From Pseudomonadales bacterium (GTDB lineage Bacteria > Pseudomonadota > Gammaproteobacteria > Pseudomonadales > Azotimanducaceae): a stretch of DNA of 64,000 bases. This document shows positions 43,417 to 52,418 of the stretch, piece by piece. The notes beneath the pieces were generated by a model that did not search any database, was not told where the DNA came from, and was given only the letters and a program-made list of their open reading frames with translations. Location of the stretch: positions 1,837,469 through 1,901,468 of the forward strand of contig JAEPOO010000001.1 in the NCBI GenBank assembly GCA_017642855.1, given 5' to 3'. Positions within the stretch are counted from its first letter, which is position 1, and each line of letters starts with the position of its first letter. The position numbers and the translations under genes are program-made.

Positions 43417-45093
43417 ATGGCCAAAGACACCAGCAAACGCCCCTATTCTTCGCTTGTCGTTGATGGAAACGAGAAAGCCGCTGCACGCGCAATGCTGTAT
43501 GCCGTGGGCTTTACCGAGGAGGACTTCAGCAAGTCCCAGGTGGGCATCGCATCTACCTGGTCAAACCTCACCCCATGTAACATGCACATCAACGAGCTGG
43601 CAGATGCCGCAGGCATGGGTGCTGATGAAGCAGGTGGCAAGGCCGTCACCTTTAACACCATCACCGTGTCCGATGGCATCAGTATGGGCTCTCCCGGCAT
43701 GCGCTATTCCCTGGTTTCGCGGGAAGTCATCGCCGATTCCATCGAAACGGTGGTGTGCGCGGAAGGCTTCGACGGATTTGTTGCCATCGGTGGCTGTGAC
43801 AAGAACATGCCTGGCTGCGCCATGGCGATGGCCCGAATCGATCGACCCAGTGTCTTTGTTTACGGCGGGACGATTCAGCCGGGTAAAGAACGACGTGATG
43901 TCGTTTCTGTATTCGAAGCCGTTGGCCAGCATGCAGCAGGCAAGATTTCAGACATTGAACTGAAAGAGGTTGAATCAACCGCGATTCCGGGGCCAGGTTC
44001 CTGTGGTGGCATGTACACGGCAAACACCATGGCTTCTGCCATCGAAGCGCTTGGTCTTTCTCTACCAAACTCGTCAGCCCAGGAAGCCATTTCCAACAAC
44101 AAACGCGCAGATAGTTACGCCGCCGGTGCTGCCGTCGTGAACCTGATCGAACGCGGCATCAAACCTTCTGACATTCTCTCGATGGAATCCTTTGAGAACG
44201 CGATCACTACGATCATCGCGCTCGAAGGTTCAACCAATGCAGTGCTCCACCTGCTCGCTATCGCCCACGCAGCTGGTATCCCACTGACTATCGATGACTT
44301 TACTCGCATCGGTGACCGGGTCCCCGTACTCGCCGATATGCGACCCGCCGGACAATATTCCATGAGTGAACTGATTGCCATTGGCGGCATTCAGCCATTG
44401 ATGAAGACGCTGCTGGCTGAAGGACTGCTGCACGGAGACTGTATGACAGTGACCGGAAAAACACTGGCGGAAAATCTTTCAACGGTTGATCCCTACCCTG
44501 AAGATCAGAACGTCATCCGACCGATGAGCCATCCAGTGAAGAAAGATTCCCACCTCGTTGTACTTCGGGGCAACATCGCACCGGAAGGGTCAGTTTCCAA
44601 AATCACGGGTCATGAAGGACTTCAGTTCACCGGTAAAGCACGATGCTTCCACGGTGAGGAAGCCGCACTGAAAGCCATCCTGGATGGTGAAGTGGTTGAA
44701 GGTGACGTGGTGGTCGTCCGCTATGAAGGTCCACGAGGCGGACCCGGCATGCGAGAAATGCTCTCACCGACCAGCGCCATTAATGGTCGTGGCCTCGCAG
44801 ACAGTGTTGCACTGATCACCGATGGTCGTTTCTCAGGTGGTTCACATGGCTTCGTGATTGGGCACATCACACCGGAAGCATTCGACGGCGGACCAATCGC
44901 CCTGATCGAGGATGGCGACATCATCGAAATCGACGCAGAAGCAAAAACCATCAATGTCCAGGTGGATGATGCTGAGCTGGAGAAAAGGAAAGCAGCCTGG
45001 AGCCAGCCGGCGCCTTATGCGACTCGCGGCATGCTCGCAAAATACGCCAAGCTGGTCAGTTCAGCTTCAGAAGGTGCCGTTACCGACAAATAG
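43417..45093 (+). CDS. ilvD: Dihydroxy-acid dehydratase
   Basis: A 558-residue Fe-S dehydratase. Cluster cysteines are in TPCNMHINELADAAG, GGCDKNMPGCAMAMARID and GPGSCGGMYTANTMASA; the C-terminal part has RFSGGSHGFVIGHITPEAF, a conserved dehydratase element. It catalyses the third step of valine, leucine and isoleucine synthesis. The length is like the shorter [2Fe-2S]-type DHADs rather than E. coli IlvD (616 residues). A strong GGAGGAG site precedes the start, and no other ilv genes are nearby. It converges on the GST gene with a hairpin over both ends. Confidence 0.94.
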   Translation: MAKDTSKRPYSSLVVDGNEKAAARAMLYAVGFTEEDFSKSQVGIASTWSNLTPCNMHINELADAAGMGADEAGGKAVTFNTITVSDGISMGSPGMRYSLVSREVIADSIETVVCAEGFDGFVAIGGCDKNMPGCAMAMARIDRPSVFVYGGTIQPGKERRDVVSVFEAVGQHAAGKISDIELKEVESTAIPGPGSCGGMYTANTMASAIEALGLSLPNSSAQEAISNNKRADSYAAGAAVVNLIERGIKPSDILSMESFENAITTIIALEGSTNAVLHLLAIAHAAGIPLTIDDFTRIGDRVPVLADMRPAGQYSMSELIAIGGIQPLMKTLLAEGLLHGDCMTVTGKTLAENLSTVDPYPEDQNVIRPMSHPVKKDSHLVVLRGNIAPEGSVSKITGHEGLQFTGKARCFHGEEAALKAILDGEVVEGDVVVVRYEGPRGGPGMREMLSPTSAINGRGLADSVALITDGRFSGGSHGFVIGHITPEAFDGGPIALIEDGDIIEIDAEAKTINVQVDDAELEKRKAAWSQPAPYATRGMLAKYAKLVSSASEGAVTDK

Positions 45094-45115
45094 GCGGTCA
45101 GGATTCCAGACCGCC
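45093..45115. terminator. Bidirectional terminator hairpin
   Basis: GGCGGTC (45093-45099) and GACCGCC (45109-45115) form a 7-bp stem over the convergent ends of ilvD and the GST gene. AGTTT follows on the plus strand and TATTTG on the minus strand. Confidence 0.7.
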
Positions 45116-45838
45116 AGTTTCTGGTGCCGGGCGAGCTCGCTGGTTATACAGCAACGCTTTCAACTTACTGATTTCGTCTTCCGAAAGTTTCGAGTAATCG
45201 TTCTGCATGTCTGCACCGACAGCCATGCCGCGCTGCACAGCTGGTCGTTCGCTGAGTTCTTCAAACCAGCGCTTGAAGTATCTGAACTCGTTGATGTCCT
45301 GTCCCTGTCCTGCCCAGTTAACGGTCCATGGATAACAGATCATGTCAGCAATGGTGTATTCATCGCCGCACAGGTAACGCTGGTTATAGAGCTGGTTGTT
45401 CAAAACGCCATAGAATCGGTTGACCTCGTCAGTGAAGCGCGTAACGGCATAAGTTTGGTCGCCTTCACTGTCACCTAATCTGCGGAAGTGGCCACACTCA
45501 CCGGTCTTCGGGCCCTGGTTCGCCATCTGCCAGATGACCCACTGCATCACCTCATACTTACCCCGAGGATCAGACGGCATGAACTGGCCTGTCTTCTCAG
45601 CGATGTAAAGCATGATCGCACCGGATTCGAAAATAGAGATTGGCTCACCCCCGTCGGCAGGTGCGTGATCCACCAGTGCAGGCATGCGGTTATTCGGGTT
45701 AATGGAAAGAAAGTCGTCAGTGAACTGATCACCCTTGCCGATATTACATTCCACCACGTTGTAATCGATTCCGCATTCTTCCAGCTGAATCGTGACCTTC
45801 TTGCCATTTGGCGTTGGCCAGTAATGCAGGTCCAGCAT
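45098..45838 (-). CDS. Glutathione S-transferase, YfcG/YghU-like
   Basis: A 246-residue two-domain GST of the Nu class. The N-terminal thioredoxin domain opens with LHYWPTPNGKKVTIQLEE, whose TPNG is the family's catalytic Thr-Pro-Asn turn, followed by SINPNNRMPALVDH and ISIFESGAIMLYIAEKTGQF; the helical C-terminal domain includes MADMICYPWTVNW-like sequence (read as IADMICYPWTVNWAG). Members show disulfide reductase rather than classic transferase activity. The ATG at 45838 is preceded by GGGAG. A 324-bp upstream gap is shared with the 46163 gene. Confidence 0.9.
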   Translation of the reverse strand: MLDLHYWPTPNGKKVTIQLEECGIDYNVVECNIGKGDQFTDDFLSINPNNRMPALVDHAPADGGEPISIFESGAIMLYIAEKTGQFMPSDPRGKYEVMQWVIWQMANQGPKTGECGHFRRLGDSEGDQTYAVTRFTDEVNRFYGVLNNQLYNQRYLCGDEYTIADMICYPWTVNWAGQGQDINEFRYFKRWFEELSERPAVQRGMAVGADMQNDYSKLSEDEISKLKALLYNQRARPAPETGGLES

Positions 45839-45979
45839 CAGTTTTCTCCCGTCAACGAATAAGCAAAGAGCAACTAGTTTGCCACCAACTTGATGACGGT
45901 GGGAGATGCCCTGCGGAATAAAATCTATCCGCCGAAACCCGCACAAAGGCAACCGTGCGAGAACCACCTGCTGAGCACA

Positions 45980-45995
45980 TATCCGGAACCGGATA
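45980..45995. promoter_or_regulatory. Palindrome in the 45839-46162 gap
   Basis: TATCCGG-aa-CCGGATA is a perfect 7-bp inverted repeat with 2-bp spacer in the 324-bp gap between the divergent GST and kinase-like genes, about 142 bp from the GST start and 167 bp from the other. Nothing else in the gap (no ORF, no RNA gene) is convincing. It may be an operator; no adjacent regulator gene exists. Confidence 0.4.
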
Positions 45996-46162
45996 ACGAA
46001 GCTCTGGTTGTTCAGTAACGCAGACCTGTCACGGCGGACTCGCGGCCGGCAAGTTCGCCCCCTGATCCCGCTGGAAAGCACTTTTCACCCAAGACCAGAC
46101 TGAAGAAGGTGCTAGGTCAATCGTCGATGTCAGTACAGATCGGTGCTGTTAACATTTAACGG

Positions 46163-47065
46163 ATGAAGACGCAGACGCTGCATGACAATGAGATTCCCGT
46201 CGATGGCTTGCTCGTGCAGCGGTTGGTTGCGGCGCAGTTCCCGAATTGGTCTGGACTACCGCTGAAACAACTGGAGGCGTCCGGCTCCAGTAACCTGCTC
46301 TTTCGACTCGGTGAGAACTATCTGGTTCGGCTACCGAGGCAACCAGGCGGCGGGCGGACCATCGTGAAAGAGTCCACCTGGTTACCCTCGCTGAAAGATC
46401 AGCTGGACATCAGAATTCCAGAAATTGTTGCCCTGGGTGAACCCACTGATCAGTTCCCCGAAACCTGGTCTATACAGCGCTGGATACCGGGTTATCGTGT
46501 TGAAGCAGGTAACAGAAACGCAGAACTTGCAAAAACTCTGGCTGCATCGATCAACCAACTCAGGTCGATCCCACTACCGAGGGACATCGACAAGAGCCTT
46601 CGCCCCTATCGAGGCAGGTCTTTGCAAACACAAAACGCCGCTTTCCAGCACAACCTCGAAGCCTGCCGCACGATCAAAGGACTCGACATTGATCTGGATG
46701 CTGTCCTGCAAATCTGGAACGACGCATTGCTGCAACCTGAGGCGGAGTACCAACACTGGTTTCACAGTGATCTCGTGGCAGAAAACCTTCTTATCGATGA
46801 CAACGGAAAACTTGCCGCGATCCTGGACTTCGGAGGTCTGGGTATCGGTGATCCTGCCATCGACCTGCATGGCGCCTGGGAAATTTTTTCGAGCGACGCA
46901 CGACATCAGTTCCGTGACCTTATGAACGTGAGCGAGGCAGAGTGGCAGCGCGGGAAAGCCTGGGCGCTGGCCGTTCCCCTGATGACTTTCTCTTACTATT
47001 GGCACACCATGCCCGGTAGAGTGGCGGATCGAATGAAGATGTTACGCGCCGTTCTCGAGGAATAG
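46163..47065 (+). CDS. Aminoglycoside phosphotransferase-family protein
   Basis: A 300-residue kinase-like protein: SSNLLFRLGENYLVRLP nucleotide strand region, WFHSDLVAENLLIDDNG catalytic loop (HxD, with Ser instead of the usual Gly) and LDFGGLGIGDPAIDLHGAWE for the metal-binding Asp. The fold is that of APH/CHK kinases that phosphorylate small hydroxyls, and the real substrate is unknown; antibiotic resistance is not implied. It is read alone, with a 115-bp gap behind it in which a TTGGTG/CACCAA hairpin (47082-47098) may terminate transcription. Confidence 0.87.
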   Translation: MKTQTLHDNEIPVDGLLVQRLVAAQFPNWSGLPLKQLEASGSSNLLFRLGENYLVRLPRQPGGGRTIVKESTWLPSLKDQLDIRIPEIVALGEPTDQFPETWSIQRWIPGYRVEAGNRNAELAKTLAASINQLRSIPLPRDIDKSLRPYRGRSLQTQNAAFQHNLEACRTIKGLDIDLDAVLQIWNDALLQPEAEYQHWFHSDLVAENLLIDDNGKLAAILDFGGLGIGDPAIDLHGAWEIFSSDARHQFRDLMNVSEAEWQRGKAWALAVPLMTFSYYWHTMPGRVADRMKMLRAVLEE

Positions 47066-47180
47066 CCGATTTCACGACTACTTGGTGGATTTCACCAACA
47101 AAGCCTGAAACAAGGCGTTATAAATCAATAAGTTACGATGGCACGCTATTTGAATGGTCCAGTGGTAAGGAGTGATTTTT

Positions 47181-47516
47181 ATGATTGAACTGATTCTACA
47201 GATCTTGTGTCTTGCTGCTGTCATTGTGGGTATCGCGAGCCTGTTACCTGGGATGTATGTCGAGTCCTATGGCACCAGCATTATCGTCGCCATCGTTTAC
47301 GGCCTGATAAACGTCACACTCGGCGTTGTGCTGAAGCTGCTGGGTCTGCCCTTCATTATCATCACCCTGGGGGTCTTCCTGATCGTGATCAATACGTTCC
47401 TCTTGTGGATCACCGATCAGCTGATCGAGGACTTTGAGATCGATGACATCGGCACAACCTTTATTGCGGCATTGCTCATCACGCTGGCAGATTCCATACT
47501 GACCTGGATTTTTTAA
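47181..47516 (+). CDS. Phage-holin-family-4-like small membrane protein
   Basis: A 111-residue inner-membrane protein with four hydrophobic helices (about residues 5-25, 33-53, 57-80, 90-110) and no charged cluster except IEDFEIDD. This is the YvlD/'phage holin family 4' (DUF4870-unrelated) pattern: PGMYVESYGTSIIVAIVYGLIN and LPFIIITLGVFLIVINTFLLW. The family is a conserved bacterial membrane protein rather than a phage gene. Its role is unknown. An AAGGAG site precedes the ATG at 47181. It is 12 bp upstream of the GST gene, so probably in one transcript. Confidence 0.85.
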   Translation: MIELILQILCLAAVIVGIASLLPGMYVESYGTSIIVAIVYGLINVTLGVVLKLLGLPFIIITLGVFLIVINTFLLWITDQLIEDFEIDDIGTTFIAALLITLADSILTWIF

Positions 47517-47528
47517 TGAAGTGTTTCC

Positions 47529-48185
47529 ATGACCAACTCACTGATTGTCTGGGGTGTCGGGACGACGAGGACGCTCCGCGTTCACTGGATGCTGCATGAG
47601 CTCGGCATCGAATACGAAACAAAACGCATAGAATCCAGAACTGGTGACACCCTCAGTGAGGAATACACCAGAATAAATCCCAAGCAGAAAATCCCGACGC
47701 TGGTGGATGGTGATCTTGTCTTAAGTGAAAGCTTCGCCATCCTGCGACACCTGAGAAGACTTGGCGAACTGCCCTACGACGACTATCAACAATCCGCTGC
47801 TGGTCTGGCCGCTTACGATGAATGGGTTTCGTTTATTCTGATGGAGCTGGACGCCACCTCGCTCTACGTCATACGTCGCCATAAGGACCTGCCTGATATC
47901 TATGGTGAAGCACCGGCTGCTGTCACCTCTTCACTGGCATACTTCGACAAAATGCTGCGATCGGTGCTACCCAAGCTAGCAGCAGACAAACCCATTTGGG
48001 GGAGCACTTTTTCAGAACTGGATATCCTGATGACCATTGCCCTGGATTGGGCAGATGTCGTTGGCGCGGGAGTCCCCGAGCCCGCCAAAACCTACCAGGC
48101 AACCATGCATCACCGCCCCGCGTATCAAGCAGCGATGAAACATAACTTCAGAGACCTCCAGATCCAGACGCGACCGGATCAGTAA
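47529..48185 (+). CDS. Glutathione S-transferase family protein
   Basis: A 218-residue GST. The N-terminal domain reads WGVGTTRTLRVHWMLHELGI, with a Thr-Thr-Arg catalytic turn, then NPKQKIPTLVDGDLVLSES for the cis-Pro and glutathione binding; the C-terminal helical domain includes WGSTFSELDILMTIALDWADV. Function is probably detoxification or a ring-cleavage isomerisation, unproven. It follows the holin-like gene and its stop is directly adjacent to the DUF4380 start, so the three are one unit (47181-49034). Confidence 0.88.
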   Translation: MTNSLIVWGVGTTRTLRVHWMLHELGIEYETKRIESRTGDTLSEEYTRINPKQKIPTLVDGDLVLSESFAILRHLRRLGELPYDDYQQSAAGLAAYDEWVSFILMELDATSLYVIRRHKDLPDIYGEAPAAVTSSLAYFDKMLRSVLPKLAADKPIWGSTFSELDILMTIALDWADVVGAGVPEPAKTYQATMHHRPAYQAAMKHNFRDLQIQTRPDQ

Positions 48186-49034
48186 ATGCGCATTGAGTCC
48201 CAGTTCGGCTGGCAGCGTGCTCTCGTCCTTGAAAATGAATGTCTCGAGGTCATTGCCACGCTGGACGTCGGTCCACGTATCCTGAGTTTTCGAAAACCGG
48301 GTGGTGAAAACATCCTGGGCATCGTCGAGGAGCAACTCGGTGACTCAGGAGAGTCGGACTTCAGGCTTCGCGGCGGCCATCGCCTGTGGCTCGCGCCTGA
48401 AAAAGCAGCCACCTACTTTCCCGACAATCACGGCGTGCAAATGAGCAAGCTGGGTGACCGTCATGTGGCACTCACCGCAGCCCCAGAGCCATTGGTACAG
48501 AAGTCCGTTGAGCTGGAGCTCCGGGGCAGTGAGCTCAACCTCACACATCACATCACCGCGCTGAGTGACATCGAAACGCCCATCGCCGCCTGGGCTCTGA
48601 CGATTTTTAGAAAGGGCGGCACCGCCGTGATTCCGCAGCCACAGACACAGGAACACCCAGGTCACGCCGATGAGGCCAACGAAGCGGCCTATTTGCCAGA
48701 CAGGCAACTGTCACTGTGGTCATACACCGATGTCAGAGACGAGCGGATCAACTGGTCAAATCCCGTTTCGATCGAACAGCGGCCGGATACACCACCGCTG
48801 AAGCTTGGCTTCTTGCACCACGAAGGCGTGGTTCACTATGACTTTGGCGCGGATAGATTCACCAAGACAGTCGCCGTCACGGAAGACGGGATCTACCCAG
48901 ATGGTAACTGTAATCTTGAGGTCTATACCGATGGTGACATACTGGAGCTTGAGACACTTTCACCCCTGCGCACGCTGAAAGCCGGTGAAACGCTGTCGCA
49001 CCGCGAGATTTGGACAATCACCGAGAAACGATAA
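48186..49034 (+). CDS. DUF4380-like (galactose-mutarotase fold) protein
   Basis: A 282-residue beta-sandwich protein, likely of the DUF4380/aldose-epimerase-like fold: VIATLDVGPRILSFRKPGGENILG, GGHRLWLAPEKAATYF, and GDILELETLSPLRTLKAGETL near the end. The DVGPRI and RLWLAPE segments are typical. A mutarotase-type His-Glu pair is plausible but not verified. It starts immediately after the GST stop with no gap and is the end of the unit, 9 bp from the convergent SnoaL-like gene. Confidence 0.8.
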   Translation: MRIESQFGWQRALVLENECLEVIATLDVGPRILSFRKPGGENILGIVEEQLGDSGESDFRLRGGHRLWLAPEKAATYFPDNHGVQMSKLGDRHVALTAAPEPLVQKSVELELRGSELNLTHHITALSDIETPIAAWALTIFRKGGTAVIPQPQTQEHPGHADEANEAAYLPDRQLSLWSYTDVRDERINWSNPVSIEQRPDTPPLKLGFLHHEGVVHYDFGADRFTKTVAVTEDGIYPDGNCNLEVYTDGDILELETLSPLRTLKAGETLSHREIWTITEKR

Positions 49035-49043
49035 AGAAAGCGC

Positions 49044-49511
49044 CTAGAGCGTTCTCCAGAGATGCCGCCAGATTTCCCATTCACCGGCCCGGTTCTTTCG
49101 GAGCACATCAAAATATCGGTTGTGACTTCTTGCTGCGGTAATGGCACCCGGCTCGGTGATTTCCGCGCCCTCTTTCATCGATAATTCGATGATGTATTCA
49201 TATTCAGCAACGGCTGTGTCGCCGAAAACATCAATCTCAAAATCACCAATCACGTCAATGTCGTAGGTTGCCGCTGCAAATACTGGCACCAGGAAGGCGC
49301 CGTAACCTGCTTTGCCGACAATCGCATCAGCATCCGGCGGCATCAGCTTAACGTCGCTTGCGAGCACGGAAACATATCCGGGGATGTCTGCGGTTTCGAC
49401 GGCTTCACGCCAATTCGCATAGACCTGTTCGATCGCTGCTTTTTCTTCTGAGCCGTCCGCTGCAATTGACGGCGCACCGACCAGCAGCGCTAGTGCCCAT
49501 AAAATTTTCAT
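49044..49511 (-). CDS. Exported SnoaL/NTF2-like protein
   Basis: A 155-residue protein with a signal peptide (MKILWALALLVGAPSIAA) and an NTF2-like cone fold (DUF4440/SnoaL type): IEQVYANWREAVETADIPGYVSVLASDVKLMP, then a beta-rich C-terminus (GDTAVAEYEYIIELSM). Members include polyketide cyclases, isomerases and many without activity. Its ATG overlaps the stop of the upstream crotonase by 4 bp (ATGA), so it is coupled to that gene, although one is periplasmic and the other cytoplasmic. Confidence 0.85.
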   Translation of the reverse strand: MKILWALALLVGAPSIAADGSEEKAAIEQVYANWREAVETADIPGYVSVLASDVKLMPPDADAIVGKAGYGAFLVPVFAAATYDIDVIGDFEIDVFGDTAVAEYEYIIELSMKEGAEITEPGAITAARSHNRYFDVLRKNRAGEWEIWRHLWRTL

Positions 49512-50329
49512 GGATTGTCTCCCCTGTGAAAGACCGGGGGCCTTTTTTCCATGAACGCAGCGATGGCTTCACGGGCTTCACTGGAGCCACCACTGTCAAT
49601 CAGGTGCTCCGCTTCCAGCGCCAGACTCTCGCGCAAGCCCTGGTTGACACCCTCGTTCAGGTTCTTTTTCATACGGCCCAGCGTTTGTGTGGGTCCATTG
49701 GCGATCGCGCGTGCGTACTCAAACGCATCTTCACGAAACGTTTCGTGCGGGAACACTTTATTAAAGATGCCGAGACGATAGCCCTCAGCAGCGCCCACCC
49801 GATCCGCGGTGTAGAAGAGCTCTTTGGCTTTGGCAAGGCCGATCAGTCTCGGCAAAAACCAGCTGGCGCCATAATCACCGGAAAGCCCGATGTTTTTGAA
49901 GGCCGTGGTCATAAACGCGCTGGATGAAGCAACGCGTAAATCACAGGCGAGCGCAATGCTGACACCTGCCCCAGCTGCTGCGCCGGGCAGTGCCGCGACG
50001 GTCACTTTGTCTAATTCATGCAGGCGCAGTGTCAGCGTTTCTTCTTTGTGAATCAGGTCGGAGATACGCTCGTTCCGGGTCTTTGGTTTAGAGGTACCGC
50101 CACCCATGCCGCTCACATCCCCCCCTGAACAGAAAGAATCCCCGGCACCCGTGATCATCACACAGCCTACCCGGTCGTCTGCCTCTACGGTCAGCAAGGT
50201 CTGCCTTAAAGCGGGGGTCAAAATGTCGCCCAGCGCGTTCTTTTTATGGGGTTTATTCAGGGTTATCAGCGCAACCCGGTCTTTGATAGTGCACAACAAC
50301 TCTTCAGTTCCGGTATCCATCTCGATCAT
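49508..50329 (-). CDS. Crotonase-family protein, PaaG-like active site
   Basis: A 273-residue crotonase: ALITLNKPHKKNALGDILT, GDSFCSGGDVSGMGGG for the oxyanion loop and FKNIGLSGDYGASWFLPRLIG. The hydratase glutamates are replaced (Ser and Phe) and the acidic residue is Asp in SGDYGASW, as in PaaG-type isomerases. So it is likely an enoyl-CoA or oxepin-CoA isomerase-like enzyme. It overlaps the downstream SnoaL-like gene by 4 bp. The start at 50329 or an ATG nine bases later are both possible. Confidence 0.88.
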   Translation of the reverse strand: MIEMDTGTEELLCTIKDRVALITLNKPHKKNALGDILTPALRQTLLTVEADDRVGCVMITGAGDSFCSGGDVSGMGGGTSKPKTRNERISDLIHKEETLTLRLHELDKVTVAALPGAAAGAGVSIALACDLRVASSSAFMTTAFKNIGLSGDYGASWFLPRLIGLAKAKELFYTADRVGAAEGYRLGIFNKVFPHETFREDAFEYARAIANGPTQTLGRMKKNLNEGVNQGLRESLALEAEHLIDSGGSSEAREAIAAFMEKRPPVFHRGDNP

Positions 50330-50462
50330 CCAACTCTCCAGACATGCGTTTCACCGCGTCCATCTGACGGTTGAACGCAGGATCAGGTAGCATCACACAC
50401 CACCGCGGTACCCGTAAACGTGTTTTGCGGGTACGGCAATCAAACACGTGCTGGGAATGATC

Positions 50463-52325
50463 ATGAAAATCAAAGCATTACTGCTCCCGCTGCTATTGGC
50501 GTTGAGCCCAATCAGCTTCACTGCGGAGCCGAAAGAACGCGCTGAAATCGACGATGAGTTCAAGTGGGATCTGACCTCCATGTACGCCTCTGCCGAAGCG
50601 TGGGAAGCCGACGTCATCAAATTCGAAAGTCGATTGCCTGAAATTGAATCTTTTAAAGGCAAACTCGGCAAAGACGGTGCCACCCTGCTTGCCGCGGTCG
50701 AAACCATCAACGATATCAACGGTCTCATCGCGGACATTTATGTCTATGCGGGCCTCAAGTCATTCGAGGATATGCGCAACGGCGATAACGGAGCGAACTT
50801 CTCTCGCGCTCAAGGTCTGTACGCAAAATACGGAGAAGCAACGGCGTATATGACACCTGAACTTCTGGCGATACCGGAGGATCAGCTGAAAGCGACCATC
50901 GAGGCAACCGAAGCGCTACACCTCTATCGACATTTCTTCAATCGGACGCTCCGCATGCGCGACTACACGCTGAGCGAAGGTGAAGAAACCATTCTGGCGG
51001 CAGCCAGCGATCCGCTTGGCAAATTTCAGCGCGTGTTCGGTGCTTTTAACAATGCCGATATCCGATTCGGCACCATCGTCGATGAAGATGGCAAGACCGT
51101 CGAGATGACCAAAGCCCTGTATGGCGCAAAGATGGACTCAGCAGATCGACGCGTGAGAGAAGAAGCCTGGAAGACCGTCTACACCGAGTACGAGCAGGTC
51201 GGCAATTTACTCGCGGCCAACTACGAAGGACACGTAAAGTCACGAGCCTTCTATGCCAAGATCCGGGGCTTTGACTCCGCATTGCATTCAGCAACCTACG
51301 GCAATGCCATTCCAACAGAGGTTTATACCAATTTGATCAAAGTGGCACAGGAAGGCACGGCACCTTTGCAGCGTTACATGAAGCTCCGCCAGGAAGTCCT
51401 CGGCCTCGAGACTCTGGAACCGTGGGACGCCAGCGCACCCATCAGTGAAGAAACCATCAAGGACATCAGCTGGGAAGACGCCAAACAGTTGGTCGCTGAG
51501 GCATTAACACCTCTCGGGGATGACTACATTGAAGTGTACTGGAAAGGTTTCGATGAAGGCTGGGTTGACGCTTATGAGTCAAAAGGTAAGCGCGGCGGCG
51601 CCTACTCCTGGGGTACATATACATCCAAACCCTATCTCTCCATGAACTACACGGGAACACTGGGCAGTGTGTCTACTCTGGCACACGAGTATGGTCACTC
51701 CATCCACTCGTATCTGGCGAACGAAGCACAGCCTGCGATGTATGCGAACTACCGTACGTTCATCGCAGAAATTGCGTCCATGACCAACGAAGCGCTCCTG
51801 TTCCAGAAGATGTTGCAAGAAGCAGAAACCAAGGAAGAAAAAACCTTCCTGCTGCAGACCTATCTCGATGAGTTCCGAGGGGGCTTCTACACCCAGGCCT
51901 TGTTTGCTGACTTTGAGATGCGGGCACACGCCGCCGCTGAACGTGGTGAGGCTCTGAACAAAGACTCTCTCAATAAGATTTATCGTGAAACCCACCAGGC
52001 TTACTACGGTGACACGATCAACATGCACCCATATGTCGACAGCACCTGGAGTCGCATTCCGCATTTCCTGCGGACTGACAACTTCTACGTGTACCAGTAT
52101 TCGACGTCTTTCGTCGCTGCAACCGCCCTGGCAAAGATGATCCTGGAAGAAGGTGAACCCGCACGAGCGCGTTTCCTTGAGATGCTTCGCTCAGGCGACA
52201 ATGACTATCCCATTGAGCTACTGAAAAAGGCCGGCATCGATATGACGTCACCACAGCCAATCATCAATACCATCGCTGTTTTCGAAAACTACGTGAACGA
52301 GCTGGAAGCCGCTCTCGAGGAGTAA
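50463..52325 (+). CDS. pepF: Exported oligoendopeptidase F (M3B metallopeptidase)
   Basis: A 620-residue gluzincin of the PepF group. The zinc motif HEYGHSIHSYLANEAQP (HExxH plus downstream Glu) is in STLAHEYGHSIHS; LTSMYASAEAWEADVIKF, YADF-type C-terminal helix and STWSRIPHFL (read as VDSTWSRIPHFLR) agree with PepF. It has a signal peptide (MKIKALLLPLLLALSPISFTA), so it works in the periplasm, whereas most PepF are cytoplasmic. The start ATG at 50463 follows GGGAA. It is separated by a strong hairpin from the convergent M13 peptidase, so two oligopeptidases are facing each other. Confidence 0.92.
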   Translation: MKIKALLLPLLLALSPISFTAEPKERAEIDDEFKWDLTSMYASAEAWEADVIKFESRLPEIESFKGKLGKDGATLLAAVETINDINGLIADIYVYAGLKSFEDMRNGDNGANFSRAQGLYAKYGEATAYMTPELLAIPEDQLKATIEATEALHLYRHFFNRTLRMRDYTLSEGEETILAAASDPLGKFQRVFGAFNNADIRFGTIVDEDGKTVEMTKALYGAKMDSADRRVREEAWKTVYTEYEQVGNLLAANYEGHVKSRAFYAKIRGFDSALHSATYGNAIPTEVYTNLIKVAQEGTAPLQRYMKLRQEVLGLETLEPWDASAPISEETIKDISWEDAKQLVAEALTPLGDDYIEVYWKGFDEGWVDAYESKGKRGGAYSWGTYTSKPYLSMNYTGTLGSVSTLAHEYGHSIHSYLANEAQPAMYANYRTFIAEIASMTNEALLFQKMLQEAETKEEKTFLLQTYLDEFRGGFYTQALFADFEMRAHAAAERGEALNKDSLNKIYRETHQAYYGDTINMHPYVDSTWSRIPHFLRTDNFYVYQYSTSFVAATALAKMILEEGEPARARFLEMLRSGDNDYPIELLKKAGIDMTSPQPIINTIAVFENYVNELEAALEE

Positions 52326-52335
52326 CGACCCCGGT

Positions 52336-52362
52336 GGGTGCGCCTCATATTGAGGCGCACCC
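52336..52362. terminator. Bidirectional terminator hairpin
   Basis: GGGTGCGCCTC-atatt-GAGGCGCACCC is a perfect 11-bp stem with 5-base loop between the convergent M3 and M13 peptidase genes. It lacks a long T-tract on both sides but the stem is very stable (9 of 11 pairs are GC). Confidence 0.8.
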
Positions 52363-52418
52363 CCGCCGTCCTTCCTTACAACCGGCCTGCAATTCAGATC
52401 CTGCAGCCAGATACGCCC

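Noticed and set aside
46163..47065. An aminoglycoside-resistance gene.
   Set aside because: The kinase fold is generic for APH-family proteins of many substrates, and there is no mobile element or resistance context.
47181..47516. A phage holin or prophage remnant, suggested by the family name.
   Set aside because: The family is a common bacterial membrane protein; no other phage gene, integrase or attachment site is near.
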